A stretch of DNA of 41,299 nucleotides from Zygnema cylindricum (GCA_037447655.1 JBBHKE010000031.1:1-41299), one strand, 5' to 3'. Shown: positions 1-9,428, counted from the first letter of the stretch. Made by a program: numbers and translations. Notes: generated by a model not told the origin, from the sequence alone.

Positions 1-2
1 TT

Positions 3-254
3 GATATGACGGATTTAGGGGAGGCAAAATATATTTTGGGGATCCAAATGGAGAGAGATAGGGGGAAGAAGATTATCAGACTTACTCAGAAAGAAGCAAT
101 AGGTAATATGCTTGAGAAATTCTAGATGGAAAATGCTAACAGTTGTACCACTCCCATGGACTTGAAAAAAGTAAGTGATATGAGTGTAGGAGGAGTGATG
201 ATCTTAGACGATCAGATGAGTCCAGAGGAGAGAGAGTTCATTTATCGAAAATGA
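3..254 (+). pseudogene. Ty1/copia reverse transcriptase/RNase H fragment, other family
   Basis: Frame 3 reads through the copia segment that joins reverse transcriptase to RNase H. Visible motifs are DLGEAKYILGIQ, then LTQKEAIGNMLEKF, then a PMD motif. A TAG at 123-125 interrupts the frame and a TGA closes it at 252-254. The equivalent part of element B (about 8520-8700) reads DLAEAKYILGIQ and KKEAIGNMLEKF, so the two families are related but clearly different. The piece is cut by the window edge on the left. On the right, coding similarity stops abruptly, with no RNase H core following. It is a dead fragment and its full element cannot be seen here. Confidence 0.8.
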
Positions 255-900
255 CGTGTACCTTAAATGCGACAAGGCGCATTTATGACGAAGTACGTGA
301 TTTCGGTACGGACAGGATTTGGATCGTACGGTTTGATTTCGGCAAGTTGGTCATGGTACACGTGGAGGGCGAACGGCGTCTGCCGATATTTTTAACAAAC
401 CACATTGTTTTTTATGACACATTATCTAGTGGACCGTACATATGCGATGTTGGTTCACTACGTGGATCTATCTACAAGTGACTAAGCGAGTTGTCGCTTA
501 TGACGCATATTTTGCGGACGCGTCGGTGAAAATATTTGAAATAACATTGTTTTGTCGTATGTGTATTATTAATTTAGTATTGATTATGACATTTTTTATT
601 TAGGTTATAATTTAAGGGTTTCGGCAGTTTAATTTGTGTGTGTGTAGTGTCGTACTTGCAGACAAGTGTACTCTTATGATTGGTTGACTTTCAGGTGTAC
701 ACTTACAATTAGGATTATTTGTCGTAATAGCTTCTCATAATATAATACTACTTAGTGGAAGGTACGTTGGCTATTTTAACATGTAGCAATTCATTGACAG
801 CTCACAAGTGTATATATAGGAATGAGCTTTGTTAGGAATTAATCATCAATGCTTAGCATGAAAAGTAGGAACCGAAGATGTAGACTTTTAGGGTTGCCGA
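255..900 (+). repeat. LTR-like sequence, distant relative of the A/B family LTR
   Basis: The stretch around 530-580 (gaaaatatttgaa, then acattgttttgt) resembles a block shared by the LTRs of elements A and B. A TATA-like gtatatatagg lies at about 811-821, some 280 bp further on; the corresponding distance in the 3' LTR of element B is about 215 bp. This fits U3 and promoter sequence of a related copia LTR in plus orientation. No end dinucleotides or target duplication could be fixed, so the limits are approximate. A 76-codon open frame at 251-481 lies inside and matches nothing I know. Confidence 0.35.
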
Positions 901-1197
901 TTAGGTCATGCATTTGAGTAATATGTTTATTGATATACTTTTGTTTATTTAATGTTTATGTGAGATTGGACTCTTTTTGTTATTATTTATTTTATGTTAT
1001 TTTATGTTTGTTTGATATGCATTATTTATGCATTTGTCCTAGGGTTTGCTTATGTTGATTTTTCCATCAAACCTTAGTTGTTGCATGTTAAATGGAGGAT
1101 GCATTTCAAATGATTGTTCATTGGCCTAGCTTCGCTTAGCTTCTTGCATGATAGTTTGGGTCGCTTCTGCGGTCTATTTTAGACCAAAGAACAACAT
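901..1197. other. AT-rich spacer, no feature seen
   Basis: T-rich low-complexity DNA (repeated ttatttattttatg-like blocks) followed by unassigned sequence. Similarity to element A stops at about 1198. I see no gene, RNA or transposon end here. Confidence 0.5.
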
Positions 1198-1500
1198 TTT
1201 TTACCCTCTAGTCTATCCTTATATCATTCAATGGTGTTGTTCGGGTTCAACTTAACCTTGAATACCCATTTGCTGCCCATGGCTTTTCTGACTGGAGAAA
1301 GATCCACCAGCTCCTATGTCTGTGCCTCCATAATAGAATTCATTTCATCGTTTGCCGCCTTGATCGACTGATTTCTCTCAGGTGATGAGAAGGCCTCCTA
1401 GATCGTAAGAGGCTCATATGTAGCTGCAGAGAAGGCAAAGTGAGAGCTTGCTTGCAGACGGCTGCTATATCTTTTGCCCCCGGAAATTCTGAGGCTGAAA
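1198..1500 (-). pseudogene. Reverse transcriptase N-terminal remnant of element A
   Basis: The minus strand reads the copia linker (a Leu-Arg-Ile-Ser-Gly-Gly-Lys block, as in element B near 7770), then the start of reverse transcriptase with MGSKWVFKVKLNPNNTIE close to 1260-1215. In the sibling the next bases encode ARLVAKGYNQ. Here similarity fades after about 1200, so the palm domain and RNase H are absent. In-frame stops are present. Confidence 0.75.
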
Positions 1501-1531
1501 TCGTCCACAACCTTTGATTTTTTTGTTTTGT

Positions 1532-2471
1532 TTAAACTATAATATGAGCTAGTACTTTGTGTGAAGCAGTTCTTTCCGCATGAGGTGTAGCTTGTGGTGA
1601 AGCATCCTGTGAAGGCACCAGAGGAACTAAAGGAAAAAAAGTCTCACTTGCCGGTGGAAAGTAGACTCGCTGCGTATAGTGAAAAATAACATATTCTTGT
1701 TTTTCTTTTTCTTGTTGATCTCGCACATTAAATAAGTCAACCGAATCTTGTTCATTTTTAATCTGGATATTTTTAGCGATAATCACCTTCTGTTTCTCAA
1801 ATATAAAAACTTTATACCCTTTTGCGTTATTATCATACCCCATGAAAATCTGAGGTAAGCCCTTAGCCTCAATTTGGCATCTATCATGTGAAGTGTCTAA
1901 AATAAAGTATTTGCTACCAAAAATCTTAAAGTGACTAACATCAGGTTTTTCTCCTGTCCAAAGCTCAAAAGGTGTAGTGCTAGCAGATCTAGAAGCAATT
2001 TTGTTTTTAATATAAACAACACACTTAAGTGTTTTAGCCCAGAATTTCAAATCTAGCCCTTTATATGCAAGCATGGATCGAGCACTCTCTGTCACTGTCC
2101 TATTTAGCCTTTCAGAAAAACCATTATGTTTTGGTGTATATCGAACTGTAAGATTGTGACTGATACCTTCTCGAAGGAGAAATTCTTTGGAATTCCTTTG
2201 ATGTGTATTCTCCCCTATTGTCCGATTTCACCGCCAAGATCGGAACTCCATGAAGCTTTTCCGCCCACACCTTGTAGTGTTTGAAGTGGATAAACACTTC
2301 GCTTCTATGCTGCATGTAGTAAACTTTGGTGTACCTCGAGTAGTCATATGTGAATGTGACCATATAGTCGACGCCTCCAGTCGAAGCCACTTGTGAAAGA
2401 CCGACAACATCATAATGTATTAGCTGCAGAACTCTTTCTGATCTGTGGTATGTTTCTTGTGGAAATGGCAA
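1532..2471 (-). pseudogene. Integrase of element A (two open pieces)
   Basis: Open pieces at 2471-2124 and 2095-1532, separated by a frameshift with stop near 2100-2124. The rve-type core is evident: IHYDVVGLSQ, TFTYDYSRY, SDNRGEYTSKEF and, just past the break, the NGxSERLNRT region. The first Asp of the DD pair seen in element B (TFTDDYSRY) is Tyr here, so the first catalytic residue of the D-D-E triad is probably lost. The second piece continues through ELWTGEKPDVSHFKIFGS, the usual copia sequence after the core. Integrase inserts the cDNA into the host genome; this copy cannot. Confidence 0.9.
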
Positions 2472-2822
2472 TCTGTGGATCTTGCCAAGTGAACAACCAT
2501 CATATCATTTTGTAGGATGAGAGTTGAGAGAAACTCCATTAACTATAACCGAATTCACCATTTTTTTTAGCCTATCCTAATTCATGTGTCATAATTTTTG
2601 ATGCCAGAACTCATTATCAGATTTTGACACTAGAGTAGAAAACATTATTTTCCTTATATTTAGCCATGTCCATCCGGTACATTTTGCTAGCAACTCTAGT
2701 TCATGTTACTACTACTTTTTTTTTCTCGTTAACAACCTGTCTACCTCTTTTCAGAATGACTTCAAAGCCTTTGCTTTCCACTAATGATGTAGAGAAATAA
2801 TTCTTTTTAAAGCCTAGAACAT

Positions 2823-3344
2823 TCAAAACATTGTAAAGAGTTCTCTCAACCGACTTCCCCACACATCTACAATTAAAGATACATCACCCTGAGCTGAGGT
2901 TTGAACCCTCATCCCAAAAGCATAGTATATACTATTTGGAGAATTTTGCTGCTGAATTGTAAAAGCCGCCTTGTTCCAGCACATGTGGGCCGATGCTCCC
3001 GTGTCCATGATCCATCCTGCATCTTTGGGACCCTCCATTGTTGCCGTCATAACAAATAACTCCAATTCCTTTTGCTCATTGAAGCTCAAAGACTCATCTG
3101 CATCAGTTGCAGAAGCTGAAAAGAGAGCATTTCCACAAGTAGGATTTCCACAAAAGCCTTTGTGATATTCGCTTTGCTGCCAACCCGGCCTGTATAAACC
3201 TATCTCAATAGCATTTTTCAGCTTCGAACAGTACCTGTACCTATAACCGTTTTCAGAACAATAGAAACAAGCAGTAGAAAACTGTCTATTTGGCCTCTGA
3301 TTAAACTGATTAAACTGATTTTGATTTTGGTTAAAATGATTCAT
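2823..3344 (-). pseudogene. gag zinc knuckle and aspartic protease of element A
   Basis: An open stretch of 173 codons. Near its start is an Asn/Gln/Phe-rich linker, then a CX2CX4[H]X4C zinc knuckle at 3266-3225 reading CFYCSENGYRYRYC, in which the zinc-binding His is replaced by Tyr. The retroviral-type protease motif MDTGASAHMC follows at 3008 onwards, with the catalytic Asp in DTG intact. The frame ends before GAG-pre-integrase. Gag binds RNA through the knuckle, and the protease cleaves the polyprotein. The sibling copy keeps the His but has lost two Cys, so the two copies decayed independently. Confidence 0.85.
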
Positions 3345-3956
3345 ATTCTGATTTAACTAAGTTTTTTTGTCAATGTCTGTTGCAAAAGCTTCAACCTTTC
3401 TTTCTCCTTCAAGGAGTTTAGTATTAGACTCTTCTTCCAATATAAAATTATATGCTAATTGCATCGACTAACTAGCTTTACCATGATTCTTTAACTGAGC
3501 AGACACACCTTTCATGGCACTAGGAAGTCTTTTAATAAACAAAGTTGCCTGCTGAAACTCAGGAAATGACCCCCCAACAAAAGAGTGTGCATCAATAAGT
3601 ACATGAAAGTTGTCACAATATTTGACTATAGTTCCCTCCTAGTATTTGTACCCCCAATTTTTCCAGCCACCATGAGCTTCTCATGGACATTCGCTTTCTC
3701 AAAAACAGATTTTAGTGATGTCCAAATCTCCTTGGCCTTCTTCATTTTCAGGCGAGACATAACCAGGTTTTCTAAAATACAAAGAATTAGATTATTCCTT
3801 GCCATTGAATTTTTTTCGCCCAACTTTGATCTGTTTCATCAAGGGAGTCATCCAAGACCCCTTATAAGTCAGTAGTTTCAAACAAAGATTCAACTATCGC
3901 TGCCGAATACGCATACTTTTGGCCATTGAAGTTTAGAATGCTTGCGAAGGGCCCAT
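3345..3956 (-). pseudogene. gag of element A, N-terminal and central part (decayed)
   Basis: Copia-type Gag forms the virus-like particle and binds the element RNA. The frame starts at the ATG within the primer-binding site. Compared with element B, one base is missing a few codons in, and after that the typical gag opening FNGQKYAY is readable (a Gag N-terminal region of the sort NGxxYxxW). Further on, a segment reading MARNNLILCILENLVM and EIWTSLKSVFEKAN fits the helical UBN2-type gag core. Several stops follow. The zinc knuckle and protease continue in the next entry. Identification rests on order, motifs and the sibling copy. Confidence 0.75.
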
Positions 3957-3960
3957 AACC
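3949..3960 (-). other. Primer-binding site for an initiator tRNA-Met 5' half, with gag ATG inside
   Basis: The minus strand reads GGTTATGGGCCC immediately after the LTR end. This is the exact complement of GGGCCCAUAACC, the anticodon arm of plant cytosolic initiator tRNA-Met, and not of the usual tRNA 3' end. Drosophila copia, yeast Ty5 and Volvox Osser are known to prime from a 5'-half initiator tRNA cut in the anticodon arm. The ATG (3956-3954) pairs with the CAU anticodon and is also the apparent gag start codon, as in element B. Confidence 0.75.
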
Positions 3961-4267
3961 TATTGTTCTACAACCACCGTTGCAGGAGGACCAGCGGTAG
4001 TAGTGGAAGTAGACATGGAAAACAACAAAACCTATCAAGCACCTACTCATTAGCCAACTTTCACCTTGCACAAAATATGACCCAAAAAGCCAATATGTCT
4101 CAAAATTGCCATAGTGATACACAATATAATAAACAGACAATTCCCAAAATTGCAGCCCAACTGACCCACAAAACCATAAGATATGATGTCTGGAAGTTTC
4201 CCAAATACTGCCCTTAGAAAATCATATTCCCAAAACTGGATGATTCAAAATTGGCTAAGTCCTAAAC

Positions 4268-4273
4268 TATATA
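4268..4273 (-). promoter_or_regulatory. Putative TATA box of the element A LTR
   Basis: TATATA inside the minus-strand context gagtatatagttt. It is conserved at the same place in the sibling LTR (10115-10120) and lies downstream of the U3 repeats, as expected for the U3/R boundary. No start site can be fixed from sequence alone. Confidence 0.5.
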
Positions 4274-4572
4274 CTCCCAATGAGTATCTACTCGTCACAC
4301 TAACTCGGGTGACCGTACTATAAAACTATCTTGACTAACGACAAAGTATCCAGCCTGTATTTTTTGTACCGTGAGTACCTCGAAAAACCTAATTAATATT
4401 TTCCAAAAACCTAATTTATAAATTACTAATTTTTATTACGCTAAACTACAAAACAATGTTTATTCAAATATTTTCAGATGGCGAACTGTACAGAATGTTC
4501 TAGGTACTTAGTCACGGAAGTCCCTAAAGTCAAGTCGACTGTTGTAGTGTAGTACAAAGCACTTGAGTGCTT

Positions 4573-4748
4573 CGTCACTTGTGGTCTCACGTGAATCACG
4601 CCTCGTCACTTGTGGTCTCACGTAAATCACGCCTCGTCATTTGCGGTCCCACGTGAATCACGCCTCGTCACTTGTGGTCCCACGTAAATCATGCCTCGTC
4701 ACTTGCGGTCCCACGTGAATCATTCTTGTGGTCCCAAGTAAATCGCGT
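4573..4748 (-). repeat. 31-bp tandem repeat in U3 of the element A LTR
   Basis: Five complete units start at 4573, 4604, 4635, 4666 and 4697, and a partial sixth follows. Each carries a G-box-like core. Units 1, 3 and 5 have CACGTG; units 2 and 4 have CACGTA; the partial unit has AAGTA. Tandem ACGT-core repeats are common enhancer elements of plant retrotransposon U3 regions. The sibling LTR near 9770-9830 has only one or two such units, so the array expanded in this copy or shrank in the other. Confidence 0.85.
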
Positions 4749-5142
4749 CCGTCGACACCACATGTAACAAATGATCATAAATCATATCGCACAACAAATA
4801 CCTGAAATATCCGGATGTTTTCATTTAATGATCATACAAATGTTTCGTACAATATATTTCAAGGATATCCGTATGACTCCAAAATTCACCATACCATATA
4901 TTTTCCGAGGTATTCGAACCAGATTTTGTCTGTTTGTTCCGGAGATTCCAATTGTCTACTGCGTAACGCGTGTCGACGCCACTCCGTAAAACCTGCAAAG
5001 GTACAATACACCCTATTGTACTTTTGCTACTGTAATACTAATAAAGTTAAGTATTACATAAAACTACTTAGAAAATATTATTAGTCTTTTTGGTCTCTTC
5101 TCATAGTTCTATTTACAGAACTAAAGATTTCAAATCTCAACA

Positions 5143-5186
5143 CCCCTCCCCCTCCCCCTCCCCTTCCCCCCCCCTCCCCCTCCCCA
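5143..5186 (-). repeat. C-rich tract (G-quadruplex-prone on the minus strand) between two LTRs
   Basis: Almost pure C with single or paired T. The minus strand is runs of four to eight G separated by single A or AA, which amply meets the four-run G-quadruplex pattern. It abuts the first base of the element A LTR (5142) and the truncated 5' LTR of element B (5187). It may be remaining target DNA: the 3' flank of element B (10434 on) is also pyrimidine-rich. It could also be an expanded polypurine tract. Confidence 0.85.
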
Positions 5187-5303
5187 TAGGGTTGTGAGAG
5201 GAGACTAAAATAACTTAGAATATTTTCTAAGTAGTCTGCTGTAGTACTTACTTTAATTAGTGTTACAATCCTTAAGTACAATATAGTGTATTGTACTTTT
5301 ACA
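5187..5303 (+). repeat. Truncated and internally deleted 5' LTR of element B
   Basis: It begins at catagggttgtgag, matching about base 27 of the 3' LTR (9455), and follows that LTR to ttttaca at 5303. It then passes straight into the primer-binding site. About 860 bp of LTR, including U3 repeats and the TATA box, are therefore missing. Both ends of the gap carry ACA, so a deletion across short homology is the simplest cause. Confidence 0.8.
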
Positions 5304-5314
5304 GGTTATGGGCC
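5304..5314 (+). other. Primer-binding site of element B (initiator tRNA-Met anticodon arm), gag ATG inside
   Basis: GGTTATGGGCC, complementary to the anticodon arm of plant initiator tRNA-Met, as in element A. The ATG at 5308-5310 lies opposite the tRNA anticodon and starts the gag frame MGLSSRIPIFNGQKYAYW. Reverse transcription would need a 5'-half tRNA primer, as known for Drosophila copia and Ty5. Confidence 0.75.
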
Positions 5315-6400
5315 TTTCGTCAAGAATTCCTATATTCAATGGCCAAAAGTATGCGTACTGGGCGGCGATGGTTAAATCTTCGTTTGAAACTGCTTACTAA
5401 TTAGAGGTATTGGATGGCTCCCTTGATGAAACAGATCCGAGTTGGGCGAAAAAGAATTTAATGGCAAGGAACAATCTAATTCTTTGTTTTTCAAAAAATC
5501 TGGTCATGTCTCAACTAAAAATGAAGAGGCGAGCGACATTTGGAAATCATTAAAAATCTGCTTTTGAGAAAGCGAATGTCTAAGAGAAGCTCATGGTGGC
5601 TAGAAAAAATTTGGGGGTACAAATACTCGGGGGGGAACTATGGTCGAGTATTGTGACAACTTTCGTGCACTTATTGATGCACACTCTTCTGATAGGGGAT
5701 CATTTCTTGAGTTTCAGCAGGCAACTATGCTTATTAGAGGTCTTCCTAGTAGCATGAAAGTTGTGTCTGCTCAGTTTAAGAGTCACGAAAAAGCTAGTTG
5801 GTCATTTCAATTAGCATGTAATCTTATATTGGAGGAAGAGTCTAATAATAAACTCCTTGAAGGAGGAGGAAGGTTGAAGCTTTTGCCACAGATTTTGACT
5901 AAAAAAATCTTTTAAATCAGAATAGGAATTAGTTTAACCAGAATCAGAATCAGTTTAATGAGTTTTCTATTGTTTTAAGGAGGGTCATGAATACAGCTAC
6001 AGTCCTAAGCTAAAAAAGACTAATGAGACTGGTGTATACAGGCTACGTTGACAGCAAAGCCAATATCACAAAGGCTTTTATCGAAATCATACTTGTGGAA
6101 ATGTTATCTTTTAAACTTCTGGATCTTTTCAGCTTATGCTGCTGATGCAGATGAGTCTTTAAGCTTTAATGAGCAAGAGGAGGAGGAGGAGTTATTTTCT
6201 ATGGCGGCAAGAGGAGGCGGAGTTATTTGCTATGGCGGCAGCCATGGAGGGTTCCAAAGATGCAGGATGGATCATGGACACGGGAGCATTGGCCCACATG
6301 TGCTGGAACAAGGGGGCTTTTACAAATCTGCTGCAAACACCAACAAAGAGTATCTACTATGTTATTGGTATGAATTTTCAAACCTCAGCTTAGGGTGATG
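5308..6400 (+). pseudogene. gag and protease of element B (decayed)
   Basis: The start ATG (5308) gives 30 open codons containing FNGQKYAYWAAM, then TAA at 5398. Later pieces can be followed in shifting frames: a gag core at 5640-5915 with FLEFQQATMLIRGLPSSM, then a zinc-knuckle remnant from 5962 (FYCFKEGHEYSYS) that keeps the second Cys and the His but has lost the first and last Cys. The protease motif MDTGALAHMC is at 6274 onwards with its Asp intact. The Glu-rich linker before the protease (about 6160-6230) appears locally duplicated (gaggaggaggag, then gcaagaggaggcggag). Order and sibling comparison fix the assignment. Confidence 0.85.
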
Positions 6401-6419
6401 TATCTGTAATTGTAGAAAT

Positions 6420-7440
6420 GGGGCCACATTCGGTAGAGAGAACTCTTCACAATGTTTTGTATGTTCCAGGCTTTAAAAAGAATTTGTTCTCTACAACCTT
6501 AGTGGAGAGCAAAGGCTTTGAAGTCATTCTGAAAAGAGGTAGACAGGTTGTTAGAAACAAAAGAAAAGTAGTAGTAACATGAACTAGAGATGCTAGCAAA
6601 ATGTACCGGATAGACATGGCTGAATATAAGGAAAATGATGTTTTCTACTCCAGTGTCAAATCTGATAATGAGTTGTGGCATCAAAAATTAAGACACATGA
6701 ATTAGGATAGCCTAAAAAAAAAAGCGAATTCGGGAATAGTTAATGGAGTTTCTCTCAACTCTCATCCATAAGATCATGTGATGGTTGTTCACTTGGCAAG
6801 ATCCACAGATTGCAATTTCGACAAGAAACATACCACATATCGGAAAGAGCTCTGCAGCTAATACATTATGATGTTCTCGGTCTTTCACAAGTGGCTTCAC
6901 CTAGAGGCATCCACTATATGGTCACATTCACAGATGACTACTCGAGGTACACCAAAGTTTACTACATGCAGCATAGAAGCGAAGTGTTTATTCACTTCAA
7001 ACACTACAAGGTGTGGGCGGAAAAGCTTCATGGAGTTCCGATCTTGGCGGTGAAATTGGACAATAGGGGAGAATACACATCAAAAAAATTCCAAAGAATT
7101 TCTCCTTTGGGAAGGTATCGTCACAATCTTACAGTTCGATATACACCAAAACATAATGGTTTTTCTGAAAGGCTAAATAGGACAGTGACAGCGAGTGCTC
7201 GGTCTATGCTTGCATATAAAGGGTTAGATTTGAAATTTTGGGCTAAAACACTTAAGTGAGCTGTTTATATTAAAAACAAAATTGCTTCTACATCTGCTAG
7301 CACTACACCTTATGAGCTTTGGACAGGAGAAAAACCTGATGTTAGTCACTTTAAGATTTTTGGTAGTAAATACTTTATTTTAGACACTTTACAGATAGAT
7401 GCCAAATTGAGGCTAAGGGCTTACCTCGGATTTTCATGGT
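6420..7440 (+). pseudogene. GAG-pre-integrase and integrase of element B
   Basis: The pre-integrase region reads LYVPGFKKNLFS and then ELWHQKLRHMN near 6670-6700. The integrase core is open from 6810 to 7259, about 150 codons. It shows all three acidic residues in copia context: TFTDDYSRY, KLDNRGEYTSKKF and HNGFSERLNRT. A TGA ends the open part at LKFWAKTLK, and the usual ASTTPYELWTGEKPDVSHF follows in frame. DDE integrase inserts retrotransposon cDNA. This is the best-preserved coding region of the element. Confidence 0.92.
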
Positions 7441-7739
7441 ATGATTATAATCAAAGGGTATAAAGCTTTTGCATTTGAGAAACGAATATTACGCTAAAAA
7501 TATCCAGATTAAAAAATAACGATCTTGCCTTATTTAATGTGCCAAATCAACATAAAAAAGAAAAACAAGAATATGTTATTTTTCACCATACGCAACGAGT
7601 TTATTTTCCACCGGCAAGTGGGACACCTCGTTCTTCAATTCCTCTATTGCCTTTGCAAGATGCTTCACCCCAAGTTACGACTTAGGCGGAAAGAACTTCT
7701 ACACAGTCAGTACTAGCTTATTTCTGGCTCAAACAAAAC

Positions 7740-9405
7740 AAAAAAATCAAAGGTTGCGGACGATTGCAGCCTCAGAATTTCCGGGGGGAAAGAGATCTAG
7801 CAGCCATCTTCAAACAGGCTCTCACTTTCTTTTTTCTACAGCTAAGGGGGAGCCTCTAACAATTCAGGAGGCCTTCTTATCACTTGAGAGAAATCAGTGG
7901 ATCGAGAAAGCAAACGATTAAATGAAGTCTTTCATGGAGGCACAATCATGGGAGGTGGTGGATCTTCCTCCAGGCAGAAACGCCATTGGCAACAAATAGG
8001 TATTCAAGGTGAAGCTGAACCTGGATAACACCATTGAAAAGAATAAGGCCAGACTAGTGGCCAAAGGGTACAATCAAGAAGAAGGTAATGAATTTGAAGA
8101 AACCTTCTCTCTAGTTGTCGAATTTGTCGAAATTTTACTAAGTCTTGCGGCTATAGAGAATATGGAAATACATCAAATGGATGTTAAAACAACCTTCTTG
8201 CATGGAGAAATAGAAGAAACCATTTATATGAAGCAACCTAAAATGTATGTAGAAAAATGAAAGAAAGAATTAGTGTGTAAGTTGATGAAGTCTATGTATG
8301 GGCTAAAACAAGCTTGCGTCAATAAAATTTGAAGTTAGATGAGTTTTTGACTGGGCTAGGTTTTAAGAGAATTAGCTCAGATCATTTTGAATATGTCTTA
8401 TAAGGGGAGGATGGGATACTATACAGTGCTGTATATGTGGATTACTTATTATTCATAAGTAAGTCAATGGGTGAAATAAACCGCATTAAAGCGACTTTCA
8501 AGTCTAGGTTTGAGAAGAAAGACCTCGCTGAGGCGAAGTATATCTTAGGTATACAGGTAGAAAAAGACAAAAATAAAAGCATGATTATGTTGACTAAGAA
8601 AGAAGCAATAGGTAACATGCTGGAAAAATTTGAAATGAAAGATGTAAAAGGATTTGTAAATCCCATGAAATTCAGGCAGATATTGAAAGAAATTGATTCA
8701 AGACTCAGACATAATTGTTTGTGAGAATCTAGAAACGATGAGGAAGAATTTATGGCTTCAAAGCCATATAGACAGGTAGTTGGAAGTCTTATATACTTTA
8801 TGAATTGTACGAGACTCGACATTGCAGCAGTTGTGGGAGTCTTGAGTATATAATAACATACAAGGAGGCAGCAAAAAAGGGTGTTGAGATATCTTGCAGG
8901 TACTCGAAATCTTAAGCTTGTACTTAGAGGAGGAGAGGTGAAAATACAGACGTAGAGCGATGCTAGCCATGGAGACATGCCAAGCCACAAATTTACAACT
9001 GGCTTTGTTTTGAAGATTTGAGATGGAACTTGTTGCTAGAGTAACAAATTACAAAAGGTTACAGCTCAATCCACAAAAGAGTCAGAATATGTTGGAGCAC
9101 CTTCCGCCCTCAAAGAGCTCATATGGGTCAAATCTATTTTACAGTAACTTAGGTGTATAGAAACAGGTCCTCATGCTATTTGGTGTGATAACTAGACAGC
9201 CATTCCAATTGTCTCTATTCCTAGCTATCACTTTAAGAGCAAACACATGGATGTTAGACTTCACTTTGTTAGAGAAAAAGTACTTGCAAAATTTATTAAA
9301 TTGTGTTATTTACTGGACGAAAAGATGGTGGCTGACAAGTTAACAAAATCCCTTTCTGCTCCTAAGTTACAGTTTTGCAAAAGGGATATTAGACTAAGTG
9401 AGTAA
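7740..9405 (+). pseudogene. Reverse transcriptase and RNase H of element B
   Basis: Domains in order: RVT_2-type start with KVKLNLDNTIEKNKARLVAK and GYNQEEG (8009-8090), MDVKTTFLHGEIEETIYM (about 8180-8230), and the palm motif AVYVDYLLFI at 8431-8457, where YVDD has become YVDY, losing one of the two metal-binding Asp. The segment 8437-8724 then stays open. RNase H relics follow: GSLIYFMNCTRLDIA, KRVLRYLAGTRNL, STKESEYV and the tail MVADKLTKSLSAPKLQF, ending with TAA at 9403-9405. Stops are scattered through the RNase H part. This is the usual C-terminal end of copia pol, just before the polypurine tract. Confidence 0.9.
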
Positions 9406-9409
9406 TTAA

Positions 9410-9428
9410 CTCTAAAGATTTAGGGGAG
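9410..9428 (+). other. Polypurine tract of element B
   Basis: ctctaaagatttaggggag lies directly before the LTR start TGTTG. A short purine run ending in GGGGAG at this place is the usual plus-strand primer of copia elements. Confidence 0.75.

Larger units (their letters stand above)
1198..5142 (-). mobile_element. Element A: decayed Ty1/copia retrotransposon, truncated in reverse transcriptase
   Basis: On the minus strand the order is a complete 5' LTR (5142 to 3961), a primer-binding site overlapping the gag start (3960-3949), gag with a zinc knuckle, aspartic protease (MDTGAS at 3008-2991), GAG-pre-integrase remains, integrase, and the start of reverse transcriptase. This order, with integrase before reverse transcriptase, defines Ty1/copia. 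Similarity to sibling element B is close throughout, but it stops near 1198, so most of reverse transcriptase, RNase H and the 3' LTR are missing. Many stops and frameshifts make it non-autonomous. It faces away from element B, from which it is separated only by a 44-bp C-rich tract. Confidence 0.9.
3961..5142 (-). repeat. 5' LTR of element A
   Basis: Read on the minus strand it begins TGTTGA at 5142 and ends CAATA at 3961, directly before the primer-binding site. The sibling 3' LTR (9429-10433) begins TGTTG and ends CAACA, so the last base pair here looks like C-to-T decay of a canonical CA end. Length is 1182 bp against 1005 bp in the sibling, and much of the difference is an amplified 31-bp repeat in U3. 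A TATATA box lies about 310 bp before the LTR end. I placed the ends by the alignment of the two LTRs, the inverted terminal bases and the adjoining primer site. Confidence 0.8.

Noticed and set aside
251-481. 76-codon open frame after the first copia fragment
   Set aside because: It lies in LTR-like DNA, has no recognised motif, and its start overlaps the end of the copia fragment frame.
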